Positions 10,328 to 19,583 of a DNA stretch of 64,000 nt are shown piece after piece. The notes below the pieces were generated by a model. The model ran no database searches. It was not told the origin of the DNA and saw nothing but the letters and a program-made list of their open reading frames with translations. Position numbers and translations under genes: made by a program. The stretch is taken from assembly GCF_017315735.1 (NCBI RefSeq), contig NZ_JAFLRK010000004.1, positions 1-64,000 of the forward strand, given 5' to 3'. This stretch comes from Paracoccus shandongensis (GTDB lineage: Bacteria > Pseudomonadota > Alphaproteobacteria > Rhodobacterales > Rhodobacteraceae). The stretch's first letter is position 1, and the number at the start of each line of letters is the position of its first letter.

Positions 10328-11914
10328 ATGAACCTCAATCTGATGATGAACGACGAGGATGAACTCAAGCCCCGGATCACCGTCTTCGGGGTTGGGGGCG
10401 CGGGCGGCAACGCGGTCAACAACATGATCGAGAAGAAGCTCGACGGGGTCGAGTTCGTGGTCGCCAACACCGACGCGCAGGCCCTGGCCGGGTCGCGCGC
10501 GACCAGCCGCATCCAGATGGGTCCGAAGGTCACCGAAGGCTTGGGCGCGGGCGCCAAGCCCGTCATCGGCGCCAAGGCCGCCGAGGAAACGATCGAGGAC
10601 ATCGTCGATCACCTGATGGGCGCGCATATGTGCTTCATCACCGCCGGCATGGGCGGCGGCACCGGCACGGGCGCGGCCCCGATCATCGCCCAGGCCGCGC
10701 GCGAGATGGGGATCCTGACCGTTGGCGTCGTGACCAAGCCCTTCCAGTTCGAGGGCACCAAGCGGATGCGCCAGGCCGACGAGGGGATCGAGGCCCTGCA
10801 CAAGGTCGTGGACACGCTGCTGATCATTCCCAACCAGAACCTGTTCCGCATCGCCAACGAAAAGACCACCTTCACCGAAGCCTTCGCGATGGCCGACGAC
10901 GTGCTGTACCAGGGCGTCAAGGGCGTGACCGACCTGATGGTCAAGCCGGGCCTGATCAACCTCGACTTCGCCGACGTGCGGTCGGTCATGGACGAGATGG
11001 GCAAGGCCATGATGGGCACCGGCGAGGCCTCGGGCGAGAACCGCGCCCAGGAAGCCGCCGAACGCGCCATCGCCAACCCGCTTCTGGACGAGGTCAGCCT
11101 GAACGGCGCCAAGGGCGTGCTGATCAACATCACCGGCGGCTATGACATGACCCTGTTCGAGCTGGACGAGGCCGCGAACGTCATCCGCGACAAGGTGGAC
11201 AGCGACGCCAACATCATCGTGGGCTCGACCCTGGACCCCGACATGGACGGGTCCATCCGCGTGTCGGTCGTGGCGACCGGCATCGACGCCGCCGCCGCCG
11301 TGGCCGAAGTCCCGGCCCCCCGCCGCAGCATGGCCGAACCCCTGACCCAGAACCCGCCCGTCTCGCAGCGGGTCGAGATCGCGCCCCAGGGCGACGACCT
11401 GCCGCCGCGCCGCGTGGCCCCGCCGCTGGGCGAAACCCGTCCGGCCGCGCCTGCGCCTGCCCCCCGGGCCGAGGATGACATGCCGGCCCCGGCCTACCAG
11501 CGCAAGGAACCCGCGCAGCCTGCGATGCTGAACGTCCGCGAGGATGCGGGCTTCATCGCGCCGCGCGCCCCGCAGGGCGCCACGCCGCGCGGCCACGCCT
11601 CGCCCGAAACGCTGGAGCGTCTGCGCCGTGCGGTCGAACACAAGGGCGAACGCAACCAGCAGCCCACGCCGCAGCCCGAACCCGTTCGCGCCCACAGCCG
11701 TATGGCGGGTCTTGGCCGGATGCTGGAACGGATGGCGGGCCATGCCGACGCCTCGGCGCCCAAGCCTGCCCCGTCCTCGATCTCGGAACGGGTGAACGAC
11801 CGCGTGGCGGTCCGCGCCCGCCAGCAGGAAGCCGATTTCGACGACCTGGCCAGCCCTGATGCGGCAGGCGACAATGTCGAAATTCCCGCCTTCCTGCGCC
11901 GCCAGGCGAACTGA
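10328..11914 (+). CDS. ftsZ: Cell division GTPase FtsZ
   Basis: A 528-residue tubulin-like GTPase that forms the cytokinetic ring. The GTP-binding signature GGGTGTG is at residues 109-115, [14 protein letters not shown] near 19-32, and the T7 synergy loop [11 protein letters not shown] near 214. The globular core ends near residue 318. A roughly 195-residue Pro/Ala/Arg-rich linker follows, then the conserved C-terminal peptide [12 protein letters not shown] that binds FtsA and other partners. Long linkers are normal in alphaproteobacteria. The ATG at 10328 gives [17 protein letters not shown], the usual family start; the open frame upstream is non-coding leader. A strong terminator follows. 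Confidence 0.98.
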   Translation: MNLNLMMNDEDELKPRITVFGVGGAGGNAVNNMIEKKLDGVEFVVANTDAQALAGSRATSRIQMGPKVTEGLGAGAKPVIGAKAAEETIEDIVDHLMGAHMCFITAGMGGGTGTGAAPIIAQAAREMGILTVGVVTKPFQFEGTKRMRQADEGIEALHKVVDTLLIIPNQNLFRIANEKTTFTEAFAMADDVLYQGVKGVTDLMVKPGLINLDFADVRSVMDEMGKAMMGTGEASGENRAQEAAERAIANPLLDEVSLNGAKGVLINITGGYDMTLFELDEAANVIRDKVDSDANIIVGSTLDPDMDGSIRVSVVATGIDAAAAVAEVPAPRRSMAEPLTQNPPVSQRVEIAPQGDDLPPRRVAPPLGETRPAAPAPAPRAEDDMPAPAYQRKEPAQPAMLNVREDAGFIAPRAPQGATPRGHASPETLERLRRAVEHKGERNQQPTPQPEPVRAHSRMAGLGRMLERMAGHADASAPKPAPSSISERVNDRVAVRARQQEADFDDLASPDAAGDNVEIPAFLRRQAN

Positions 11915-11937
11915 GGCGGTCACAACTCGGATCCGGG

Positions 11938-11968
11938 AAAAGGCCGCGTTGCGCGGCCTTTTTCTTTT
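11938..11968 (+). terminator. Rho-independent terminator after ftsZ
   Basis: A 10-bp perfect stem, AAAGGCCGCG (11939-11948) with CGCGGCCTTT (11952-11961), closes a 3-nt loop and is followed by a T-rich run to 11968. It ends the division operon 24 bp after the ftsZ stop. Confidence 0.92.
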
Positions 11969-12135
11969 GCATTGTCAAGGTGCGTAGCCGTTTCGGCCCC
12001 CTTGGCGCAGGGCGGTCCCCGCGATTGTTTCATGCCGTCACAAAACGTTAATTGAAGGATCGGCACCCTGGGCCTAGGTCACTCGTTACTCCGGTGGACG
12101 ATGTCGTTCCGGTTCAGGATGAAGGCGGGAAAGCC

Positions 12136-13065
12136 ATGCAGGCGACGTTGAAGAAGATGGTGACCTTTGGGGGCGTGGGGCTGCATTCCGGCGCGCCCGC
12201 GCGGCTGGAGATCCGTCCCGCGCCCGCAGGCCACGGCATCGTCTTCCGCCGCGGCGACCTGAAGCCCGCGGTGGACATCCCCGCCCGCTGGGACCATGTG
12301 ACGCCCTCGAAGCTGTGCACGCTGCTGGACGACGGCAAGGGCACGACGCTGTCCACGGTCGAACATGTCATGGCGGCACTTGCGGGCACGGGGATCCACA
12401 ACGCCCTTGTGATCGTGGATGGCCCCGAGGTTCCGATCCTCGACGGGTCGGCCGCGCCCTTCGTGCGGGGCATCCTGCGCGCGGGCATCGCGATGCAGAC
12501 GGCCCCCCTGCGCGCCATCCGCGTGCTGCGCCCGGTCGAGGTCCGCGAGGGCGAGGCCTTTGCCCGCCTGTCCCCCGCCGATCACCTGGAGATCGACTTC
12601 CAGATCGACTTCACGGATGCGGCCATCGGCCACCAGGAAAAGCGGCTGGACATGGCCAACGGCGCCTTCCTGCGCGAACTGGCCGACAGCCGCACCTTCT
12701 GCCGCCAGGCGGACGTGGACGCGATGCGCCGCAACGGGTTGGCCCTGGGCGGCACCTATCTGAACGCCGTGGTCGTGGACGGCGCGCGCGTGCTGTCGCC
12801 CGGCGGCCTGCGCCACCGGGACGAGGCCGTGCGCCACAAGATGCTGGACGCCATGGGCGATCTGGCGCTGGCGGGCGCGCCGCTGCTGGCGCGCTATACC
12901 GGCCATCGCGCGGGTCATGCGATGACCAACCGGCTGCTGCGCGCGCTGTTTGCCGATCCGGCGGCCTGGCAATGGGAAACCTGTTCCCCCGCGCTGGAAG
13001 ATCGCCTGCCGGGCGCGGGCGTCGCGGCCTATGACCTGGCGGCCACCGCCTGGGCCGCCGCCTGA
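12136..13065 (+). CDS. lpxC: UDP-3-O-acyl-N-acetylglucosamine deacetylase LpxC
   Basis: A 309-residue zinc amidase that carries out the committed step of lipid A synthesis. Zinc ligands are visible as His77 (STVEHVMAAL), His234 and Asp238 (RHKMLDAMGD). The catalytic base is His261 in GHRAGHAMTN. The motif LDGSAAPFV is also present. The length matches the family. The ATG at 12136 is chosen because MQATLKKMVTFGGVGLHSG is the normal start and GGCGGGAAAG lies just upstream; the longer frame back to 12052 adds residues unlike the family. It has its own transcription unit after the ftsZ terminator. Confidence 0.96.
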   Translation: MQATLKKMVTFGGVGLHSGAPARLEIRPAPAGHGIVFRRGDLKPAVDIPARWDHVTPSKLCTLLDDGKGTTLSTVEHVMAALAGTGIHNALVIVDGPEVPILDGSAAPFVRGILRAGIAMQTAPLRAIRVLRPVEVREGEAFARLSPADHLEIDFQIDFTDAAIGHQEKRLDMANGAFLRELADSRTFCRQADVDAMRRNGLALGGTYLNAVVVDGARVLSPGGLRHRDEAVRHKMLDAMGDLALAGAPLLARYTGHRAGHAMTNRLLRALFADPAAWQWETCSPALEDRLPGAGVAAYDLAATAWAAA

Positions 13066-13218
13066 GGCGGCCTTTCGCGGCCTCAAGCATGGTCCCGGAA
13101 ACGCACGCGACATTCAACGGATTGCCATTTTGCGCCCCCTGATGTTCTGTGCTAGTGGGTTCGGGCAGCGCGGCCCGAAGGTGTCGGCTGCAAGGAAGAA
13201 GTCTTAGGCAGGGTGAAG

Positions 13219-14067
13219 ATGGCGCGCTCCAAAATTTCGGCTTCCGTGATGGCGGCGGTGCTGGCGGGTCTGGTGCTGACCGGCTGCGGGCGCGGCGGAA
13301 CCGATTCCGACAAGCGCAACCTGGACCGCTTCACGGCCGAGGAAATCTACAAGCGCGGCGAGTTCGAGCTGGAAAACAGCCGCAAGCCCGAGGATGCGGT
13401 CTTCTATTTTTCCGAGGTCGAGCGGCTTTATCCCTATTCCGAATGGGCCAAGCGCGCGCTGATCATGCAGGCCTATTCCAACCACCGCGCCCAGAATTAC
13501 GAGGAAGCGCGCGGGGCCGCGCAACGCTTCATCGACACCTATCCGGGCGATGAGGACGCGGCCTATGCGCAATACCTGCTGGCCTTGTCCTATTACGACC
13601 AGATCGACGAGGTGGGCCGCGACCAGGGCCTGACCTTCCAGGCGCTGCAATCCCTGCGCACCGTGATCGAGCAATATCCCGACAGCGAATATGCCCGCAG
13701 CGCCATCCTGAAATTCGACCTGGCCTTCGACCACCTGGCCGCCAAGGAAATGGAGATCGGGCGCTATTACCTGAAAAAGGGGCATTACAGCGCCGCCATC
13801 AACCGTTTCCGCGTCGTGGTCGAGGAGTTCCAGACCACCGGCCAGACGCCCGAGGCGCTGCTGCGCCTGGTCGAGGCCTATCTGGCGCTTGGCCTGACGG
13901 ACGAGGCGCAGACGGCGGGCGCGATCCTGGGCCACAACTTCCAGTCCTCGCCCTTCTATCAGGACGCCTATCGCCAGTTGCGCGGGCGCGGGCTGTCGCC
14001 CGACGCGCGCGGCGACAACTGGCTGATGAACGTGTATCGCCAGATGATCCAGGGTCGGTGGTTGTGA
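13219..14067 (+). CDS. bamD: Outer-membrane assembly lipoprotein BamD
   Basis: A lipoprotein of about 282 residues with tetratricopeptide repeats. It is part of the BAM complex that folds beta-barrel proteins into the outer membrane. A basic N-terminus and hydrophobic stretch end in the lipobox LTGCG, giving lipidated Cys23. TPR-like helices follow (ERLYPYSEWAKRALIMQAY, AAQRFIDTYPGDEDAAYA, IEQYPDSEYARSA). The ATG at 13219 follows an AGGCAGGG element. A GTG at 13213 adds two residues and cannot be ruled out. The order lpxC-bamD-recN is common in Rhodobacterales. Confidence 0.94.
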   Translation: MARSKISASVMAAVLAGLVLTGCGRGGTDSDKRNLDRFTAEEIYKRGEFELENSRKPEDAVFYFSEVERLYPYSEWAKRALIMQAYSNHRAQNYEEARGAAQRFIDTYPGDEDAAYAQYLLALSYYDQIDEVGRDQGLTFQALQSLRTVIEQYPDSEYARSAILKFDLAFDHLAAKEMEIGRYYLKKGHYSAAINRFRVVVEEFQTTGQTPEALLRLVEAYLALGLTDEAQTAGAILGHNFQSSPFYQDAYRQLRGRGLSPDARGDNWLMNVYRQMIQGRWL

Positions 14068-14102
14068 CGGTGGGGTGAAACCCCACCCTGCGGGGATTGC
14101 CG

Positions 14103-15749
14103 ATGCTGAGATCGCTGGATATTCGGAACATGCTGCTGATCGACCGGCTGGATCTGTCCTTCGGCCCCGGTCTCAACGTGCTGACCGGAGAGACGGGGGC
14201 GGGCAAGTCGATCCTGCTGGATTGCCTGGGTTTTGTCCTGGGCTGGCGCGGGCGCGCCGATCTGGTGCGCCAAGGGGCCGCGCAGGGCGAGGTGACGGCG
14301 GTCTTCGACCTGCCCGCCGGCCATCCCGCGCGCGGCATCCTGACCGATGCCGGGATCGAACTGGATGACGACGACCTGATCCTGCGGCGCGTGAACGGGG
14401 GCGACGGGCGCAAGACCGGCTTTGTCAACGACCGCCGCGTCTCGGGCGAGGTCTTGCGGCAGTTGTCGGACACGCTGGTCGAACTGCACGGCCAGCATGA
14501 CGACCGTGGCCTGCTGAACCCGCGCGGCCACCGCGCCCTGCTGGATGCGTTCGGGGCTATCGACCTTGGCCCCGTCCGTGCGGCCTGGGCGGCCCGCCGC
14601 ACCGCCCGCCGCGACCTGGAGGGGGCCGAGGCCCGCCTGACCGCCGCGCGCGCCGAGGAAGATTTCCTGCGCCACGCCGTCAAGGAACTGGACGACCTGA
14701 TGCCCGAGGCGGGCGAGGAAGCGATGCTGGATACCCGCCGCCGCGCCATGCAGGGGGCCATCCGCATCCGCGAGGATGTGGCGCGCGCGCTGAAGATGCT
14801 GGGCGGCGAGGGGGCCGAAGGGGCGATGGTCGATGCCGCCCGCTGGCTGGAAGGCGCCGCCGACAAGGCCGAGGGGCGGCTGGACGAGCCCATCGCCGCG
14901 CTGTCCCGCGCCCTGGTCGAACTGGGCGAGGCGCATCGCGGGGTCGAGGATGCGTTGTTCGCGCTGGACGTGGATCCCGCCGCGCTTGAGGCGACCGAGG
15001 AACGGCTGTTCGCCCTGCGCGCGCTTGCCCGCAAGCACAATGTCCTGGCGGACGATCTGGCGGGCCTGGCGGACGAGTTGCGCGGCCGCCTGGGCCAGAT
15101 CGACGCGGGCGAGGCGCAGATCGCCGCCCTGCGGCGGCAGGTCGAGGACGCCGAGGCCCGCTATGACGCCGAAGCCGAGGAAGTGACGCGCGCACGGACG
15201 GAAGCCGCCACCGCCCTGGACCGCGCCGTCACCGCCGAGCTTGCGCCGTTGAAGATGGAACGCGCGGTGTTCCGAACGCTTGTGACACCGGGGGAACCCG
15301 GTCCCGACGGGCGCGACGACGTGGCCTTCACCGTCGCCACCAACCCCGGCGCGCCTGCGGGGGCGTTGGACAAGATCGCCTCGGGCGGGGAGTTGTCGCG
15401 GTTCCTGCTGGCGCTGAAGGTCTGCCTGGCGCGCGGCAACGACGCGCTTGTGCTGATCTTCGACGAGATCGACCGGGGCGTGGGCGGGGCCACTGCCGAT
15501 GCCGTGGGGCGGCGGCTGAAGCGGCTGTCCGAGGATGCGCAGGTGCTGGTCGTCACCCATTCCCCGCAGGTCGCGGCGCTTGGGGCCAATCATTTCCGGG
15601 TGTCGAAGTCGGTCCATGACGACATGACGACATCCACCGTGGCGGCGCTGTCCGCGCCCGAACGGGTCGAGGAAATCGCCCGGATGCTGTCGGGCGACCG
15701 GATCACCGATGCCGCGACGGGCGCGGCACGGGCGCTGTTGCAGGGCTGA
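14103..15749 (+). CDS. recN: DNA repair protein RecN
   Basis: A 548-residue SMC-like ATPase acting early in double-strand-break repair. Walker A GETGAGKS is at residues 29-36. The coiled-coil arms (charged helices about 160-345) flank the middle. The C-terminal ABC signature ASGGELSRFLLALK and Walker B LIFDEIDRGVGG complete the head, followed by VVTHSPQVAA. The ATG at 14103 gives MLRSLDIRNMLLIDRL, the usual start; the TTG at 14097 is less likely. The stop lies only 3 bp from the convergent cysA stop, so neither gene has room for its own terminator. Confidence 0.95.
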   Translation: MLRSLDIRNMLLIDRLDLSFGPGLNVLTGETGAGKSILLDCLGFVLGWRGRADLVRQGAAQGEVTAVFDLPAGHPARGILTDAGIELDDDDLILRRVNGGDGRKTGFVNDRRVSGEVLRQLSDTLVELHGQHDDRGLLNPRGHRALLDAFGAIDLGPVRAAWAARRTARRDLEGAEARLTAARAEEDFLRHAVKELDDLMPEAGEEAMLDTRRRAMQGAIRIREDVARALKMLGGEGAEGAMVDAARWLEGAADKAEGRLDEPIAALSRALVELGEAHRGVEDALFALDVDPAALEATEERLFALRALARKHNVLADDLAGLADELRGRLGQIDAGEAQIAALRRQVEDAEARYDAEAEEVTRARTEAATALDRAVTAELAPLKMERAVFRTLVTPGEPGPDGRDDVAFTVATNPGAPAGALDKIASGGELSRFLLALKVCLARGNDALVLIFDEIDRGVGGATADAVGRRLKRLSEDAQVLVVTHSPQVAALGANHFRVSKSVHDDMTTSTVAALSAPERVEEIARMLSGDRITDAATGAARALLQG

Positions 15750-15752
15750 CCG

Positions 15753-16472
15753 TCACGCGCTGATGAAGTCGCGCACGAAGGGGGTCGCGGGCTTGGCGCG
15801 GATGTCCTGCGGCTTGCCGATCTGTTCGATCCGGCCCATCGACATGACCACCACCAGGTCGGCCAGTTCCATCGCCTCGTCCTGGTCATGGGTCACGAAG
15901 ACCGTGGTCAGGCCGGTTTCGTCATGGATGTCGCGCAGGCCTTGGCGCAGCTCCTTGCGCACCTTGGCGTCCAGCGCGCCGAAGGGTTCGTCCAGCAGCA
16001 GCATCCGGGGCTCGATGGCAAGCGCGCGGGCCAGGGCCACGCGCTGCCGCTGGCCGCCGGACAGTTGCGTGGGATAACGCCCCGCGATGTCCGGCAGCTG
16101 GATCAGGTCCAGCAGCCTGGTCACGCGGCGGGCGATTTCGGCCTTGGGCGGACGCTGGCCGCGGGGGCGGGCGCGCAGGCCATAGGCGATGTTGTCAAAG
16201 ACCGTCATGTGCCGGAACAGCGCATAGCTTTGGAACACGAAACCCGCGCGGCGGTCCTGGACCGTCATGCCGGTCGCGTCCTGCCCGTTGAACAGCACCC
16301 GCCCCGAGGTCGGGAATTCCAGCCCGCCCAGAATGCGCAGCAGCGTGGTCTTGCCCGAGCCGGACGGCCCCAGCAGCGCGACCAGCGCGCCCGAGGGGAT
16401 GTTCAGCGACACCGGCAGCAGGGCCGTTGTGCCGCCGAAACTCTTGGCGATTTCGTCGATGTCGATATGCAA
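15753..16472 (-). CDS. cysA: Sulfate ABC transporter ATPase CysA, short form without regulatory domain
   Basis: A 239-residue ABC ATPase that energises sulfate (and thiosulfate) import. Walker A GPSGSGKT is at residues 35-42, the signature LSGGQRQR at 137-144, Walker B LLLDEP at 158-163, and the switch histidine follows in FVTHDQ. I start at a TTG (16472) because AGGAGG lies 6 bp upstream and MHIDIDEI is the family start; the longer frame runs back into cysW. CysA proteins usually run to about 340-360 residues with a C-terminal TOBE-type domain. Here the protein stops just after the ATPase core ([10 protein letters not shown]), right against recN. The core motifs are intact, so it is probably active. 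Confidence 0.9.
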   Translation of the reverse strand: MHIDIDEIAKSFGGTTALLPVSLNIPSGALVALLGPSGSGKTTLLRILGGLEFPTSGRVLFNGQDATGMTVQDRRAGFVFQSYALFRHMTVFDNIAYGLRARPRGQRPPKAEIARRVTRLLDLIQLPDIAGRYPTQLSGGQRQRVALARALAIEPRMLLLDEPFGALDAKVRKELRQGLRDIHDETGLTTVFVTHDQDEAMELADLVVVMSMGRIEQIGKPQDIRAKPATPFVRDFISA

Positions 16473-16482
16473 GGCGGCCTCC

Positions 16483-17346
16483 TCAGTGGCGGCGGATGGC
16501 GGCAAGCTGGTCGGCATGGGTGACCTCCAGCAGGGTTTTCAGAAGCAGGGTGACAAGCGCAAGCGCGGTCAGCAGGGCGGCCATGCTGAAGGCCGCGACG
16601 GACAGGTATTCGTTGTACAGCATCTCGATCGTGATCGGCATGGTGGCGGTCTGGCCGCGGATCTTGCCCGACACGACCGCGACCGCGCCGAATTCGCCCA
16701 TGGCCCGCGCGGTGCAAAGCAGCGTGCCATAGAGTAGCGCCCAGCGGATGTTGGGCAGCGTCACCGTGCGGAAGGTCCGCCAGCCGGATGCGCCCAGGGT
16801 CAGGGCGGCTTCCTCCTCGGCCCGGCCTTGTTCGATCATCACAGGGATCAGTTCGCGCGCGACAAAGGGGAAGGTCACGAAGATCGTCGCCAGCACGATG
16901 CCGGGAATGGCGAAGACGATGGGCCAGCCATGCGCCACCAGCCAGCCGCCCAGGACGGAATTGGCGCCGAACAGCAGCACGATGCACAGGCCCGCCACGA
17001 CCGGGCTGACCGAAAACGGCAGGTCGATCAGGGTGATCAGGAAGGCCTTGCCGCGAAAGTCGAACTTGGTGATGAACCAGGCCGCCGCGATGCCGAAGGC
17101 GGCGTTCGCGGGCACGGCGATGGCGGTGATCAGCAGCGTCAGATGGATCGCGGAACGGGCGTCGCGGTTGCCCAACGATTGCACGGCGACCAGCCAGCCG
17201 TCCTTCAGCGCCTCGGCAAAGACGACGATCAGGGGGGCGAAGACCAGCACGGTCAGGCCCGCTACGGCGATGCCGATCAGGGCTGCGCGCAGCAGCGGCG
17301 CTTCCTCGGTCGCCGCGCGGAACCGGGGCAGGGTGGCGTCAGACAT
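16483..17346 (-). CDS. cysW: Sulfate ABC transporter permease CysW
   Basis: A 287-residue inner-membrane permease with about six hydrophobic helices and the cytoplasmic EAA loop ([23 protein letters not shown]) that contacts Cys[13 protein letters not shown] and [15 protein letters not shown] are typical of CysW. The start overlaps the cysT end by 8 bp, and the stop is followed by the cysA ribosome site. It pairs with CysT to form the sulfate channel. Confidence 0.94.
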   Translation of the reverse strand: MSDATLPRFRAATEEAPLLRAALIGIAVAGLTVLVFAPLIVVFAEALKDGWLVAVQSLGNRDARSAIHLTLLITAIAVPANAAFGIAAAWFITKFDFRGKAFLITLIDLPFSVSPVVAGLCIVLLFGANSVLGGWLVAHGWPIVFAIPGIVLATIFVTFPFVARELIPVMIEQGRAEEEAALTLGASGWRTFRTVTLPNIRWALLYGTLLCTARAMGEFGAVAVVSGKIRGQTATMPITIEMLYNEYLSVAAFSMAALLTALALVTLLLKTLLEVTHADQLAAIRRH

Positions 17347-18178
17347 GGCCCATCTTCCTTCGGCTGATGATCTGGATCAGGTTGATCGCCAGCAGCATGG
17401 CGAAGGAGATCACCAGCATGGCGATGCCGATGGCGGCTGCGGCGTCATAGTTGAATTCCTCAAGCTGGATCACGATCAGCAGGGGGGCGATTTCCGTGCG
17501 CAGGGGGATGTTGCCCGCGATGAAGATCACCGATCCGTATTCGCCGACCGCGCGGGCCAGCGACAAGGCAAACCCGGTCAGTGCGGCGGGCATCAGCATC
17601 GGCAGGATCACATGGCGCAGCGTGTAAAGGCGGGATGCGCCCAGGGTGGCCGACGCCTCCTCGACCTCCTGCTCGATTTCCTCGATCACCGGCTGGACGG
17701 TGCGGGTGACGAAGGGCAGGCCCACGAAGACCAGCGCGATGAAGATGCCCATCTGGGTATAGGCGATCTTCCAGCCGATGCTTTGCGCCAGGCTGCCGAA
17801 GGTGCCGTTCGGGGCGTAAAGCGCGGTCAGCGCGATCCCCGCCACGGCAGTCGGCAGGGCGAAGGGCAGGTCCACGGCGGCGTCCAGCAGCCGCTTGCCC
17901 GGAAAGCGGTAACGGACCAGCACCCAGGCCAGCAGCACGCCGAAGACCAGGTTGAACAGGGCCGCCAGCAGCGACAGCTTGAAGGACAGGACCAGCGAGG
18001 CCGTGACGCGTTCGCGGCCCACCACCTCAAGCACGTTGGACAGGCCGAAACTGGCGCCCTTCATCAGAAGGGCGCCGATCGGCAGCAGGACGACGATGGA
18101 CAGCATAGCGATCGTTATGCCCGCCGACAGGCCCAGGCCGGGCATCGCCGTCTTGTGGACCAGGGGACGCGCGGTCAT
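17339..18178 (-). CDS. cysT: Sulfate ABC transporter permease CysT
   Basis: A 279-residue inner-membrane permease, partner of CysW. The EAA loop EEASATLGASRLYTLRHVILP is present, together with DLPFALPTAVAGIALTALY and LARAVGEYGSVIFIAGN, which mark the sulfate-permease branch. The ATG at 18178 gives MTARPLVHK; a GTG at 18184 two codons upstream overlaps the previous stop and is an alternative. About six helices can be read. The gene follows the binding-protein gene almost without a gap. Confidence 0.94.
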   Translation of the reverse strand: MTARPLVHKTAMPGLGLSAGITIAMLSIVVLLPIGALLMKGASFGLSNVLEVVGRERVTASLVLSFKLSLLAALFNLVFGVLLAWVLVRYRFPGKRLLDAAVDLPFALPTAVAGIALTALYAPNGTFGSLAQSIGWKIAYTQMGIFIALVFVGLPFVTRTVQPVIEEIEQEVEEASATLGASRLYTLRHVILPMLMPAALTGFALSLARAVGEYGSVIFIAGNIPLRTEIAPLLIVIQLEEFNYDAAAAIGIAMLVISFAMLLAINLIQIISRRKMGHV

Positions 18179-18180
18179 GG

Positions 18181-19170
18181 TCACTTCGCCGTATAGATCT
18201 GGTCGAAGATGCCGCCGTCACCGAAATGTTCGGGCTGCACCTTCTTCCAGCCGCCGAAATCCTCGATGCTGACCAGATCCAGCTTGGGGAAGCGTGCGAC
18301 ATCCTCGGGGGCGGCGGCGCTGGTGTCCCAGGCACGGTAGTAATGCTTGAAGGCCAGCGCCTGTCCTTCGGGGGAATAGAGGAAGTCAAGGTAAGCCGTC
18401 GCCAATTCTCGCTGCGCGTCGCTGGCGATGTTGCCCTCGACAATCGCGACCGGCGGTTCGGCCAGGACGCTGACCGAGGGCACGACGATGTCGAACTGAT
18501 CCTCGCCGATTTCCTTCAGCGCCAGATAGGCCTCGTTTTCCCAGGCCAGCAGCACGTCGCCGATGCCGCGCTGCGCAAAGGTGGTGGTGGAACCGCGCGC
18601 GCCGGTGTCCAGCACGGGGACATGGGTGTAAAGCTGGCCCACGAAGGCCTGCGGATCCTGGCCGTTCTTTTCCGCCCAAGCCCAGGCGGCCAGATAGTTC
18701 CACCGCGCCCCGCCCGAGGTCTTGGGGTTCGGCGTGATCACCTCGACCCCGTCCTTGACCAGATCGCCCCAGTCGGCGATGCCCTTGGGGTTGCCCTCTC
18801 GCACCAGGAACACGATGGTCGAGGTATAGGGGCTGGAATTGTGCGGCAGTTTCCCCTGCCAGTCGGCGGGCAGCTTGCCGGCCTCGGCGATGCGGTCGAT
18901 GTCGGAGGCCAGGGCAAGCGTCACCACCTGCGCGTTCAGCCCGTCCATCACCGCGCGGGCCTGCGCGCCGGAACCGCCATGGCTCGTCTCGATGGTGGGG
19001 GCCTCATGACCCTCGGCAGTCCATTTCTGGGCAAAGGCCGCGTTCACGTCGCGATAGAGTTCCCGCGTGGGGTCATAGCTGACGTTCAGCAGCGTCTCGG
19101 CGCTGGCTGGGGCGGCGAGTGCCAGCCCCAGCAGCAGGGCACCGGCGCGGCTGGAATTCGATCGGAACAT
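18181..19170 (-). CDS. sbp: Periplasmic sulfate-binding protein
   Basis: A 329-residue secreted solute-binding protein. A signal peptide (hydrophobic [13 protein letters not shown], likely cut after ASA near residue 24) is followed by the mature start [17 protein letters not shown]. Sbp/CysP motifs are clear: [61 protein letters not shown] and ENEAYLAL. It delivers sulfate (possibly thiosulfate) to CysTWA encoded just downstream. Whether it is Sbp or CysP cannot be settled from sequence alone. Confidence 0.92.
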   Translation of the reverse strand: MFRSNSSRAGALLLGLALAAPASAETLLNVSYDPTRELYRDVNAAFAQKWTAEGHEAPTIETSHGGSGAQARAVMDGLNAQVVTLALASDIDRIAEAGKLPADWQGKLPHNSSPYTSTIVFLVREGNPKGIADWGDLVKDGVEVITPNPKTSGGARWNYLAAWAWAEKNGQDPQAFVGQLYTHVPVLDTGARGSTTTFAQRGIGDVLLAWENEAYLALKEIGEDQFDIVVPSVSVLAEPPVAIVEGNIASDAQRELATAYLDFLYSPEGQALAFKHYYRAWDTSAAAPEDVARFPKLDLVSIEDFGGWKKVQPEHFGDGGIFDQIYTAK

Positions 19171-19194
19171 TTAACCGTCTCCTGAAGGGATTCG

Positions 19195-19413
19195 TCATGG
19201 GTGGGTGCGGGTGGCCAGCGGTTCGATCCGCGCCTCCCACAGGGCGGGGTCGCGGCCTTCCAGCAGGGACGCGGCGGCGGCCTGGGGCTCCCGGCTCAGC
19301 GCCAGAAGGGGGGCGCCGTTGACGCGGTGGACCTGGCCCGTGCGGCGGTCGAACAGGCGCACCGAATAGAGCGGGGGCGTTTTTGCGTCGATGGACTGGC
19401 TGATGTTCGTCAT
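19195..19413 (-). CDS. Small hypothetical protein leading the sulfate-transport operon
   Basis: A 72-residue soluble protein beginning MTNISQSIDAK, with YSVRLFDRRTGQVHRVNGAP in the middle and no signal peptide, cysteine or membrane segment. The ATG at 19413 is chosen because AGGAG lies about 9 bp upstream; the frame stays open to 19533, but that part lies in the AT-rich control region. The gene is 24 bp before sbp in the same direction. I do not recognise the family. Its place as first gene suggests a role linked to sulfur supply, but this is association only. Confidence 0.6.
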   Translation of the reverse strand: MTNISQSIDAKTPPLYSVRLFDRRTGQVHRVNGAPLLALSREPQAAAASLLEGRDPALWEARIEPLATRTHP

Positions 19414-19534
19414 CTGCGTCGCTCCTGCGGTGGGCCGATCCGTATGCCACAAATAACGACAGACAAAGTCGTGTTTAGCAAGAGCAGAGATTTGCTGAAA
19501 ATGCGGGTAGCAAGAGAAGATTATTCCCCCCATG
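19414..19534 (-). promoter_or_regulatory. Promoter/operator region of the sulfate-transport operon
   Basis: A 121-bp AT-rich region between the aminotransferase terminator and the small leader gene. It holds two inverted repeats: ACGAC/GTCGT at 19456-19460 and 19468-19472, and AGCAA/TTGCT at 19477-19481 and 19492-19496. These could be an operator for a sulfur regulator such as a CysB/Cbl-type LysR protein. The regulator is not encoded nearby, and I could not fit a known riboswitch. Confidence 0.4.
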
Positions 19535-19562
19535 AAAAAGGCCCGCCGTCCAGGCGGGCCTT
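19535..19562 (-). terminator. Rho-independent terminator of the aminotransferase gene
   Basis: A 10-bp stem, AAGGCCCGCC (19538-19547) with GGCGGGCCTT (19553-19562), closes a 5-nt loop. Read on the minus strand it is followed by TTTTTC. It lies about 21 bp past the stop of the class V aminotransferase. Confidence 0.9.
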
Positions 19563-19583
19563 ACAAGTGGCGTGGCGGTCGCG

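Noticed and set aside
19414-19534. SAM-type riboswitch ahead of the sulfate operon
   Set aside because: The region is AT-rich with short inverted repeats, but I could not fit the conserved pseudoknot of SAM-II or another known class.
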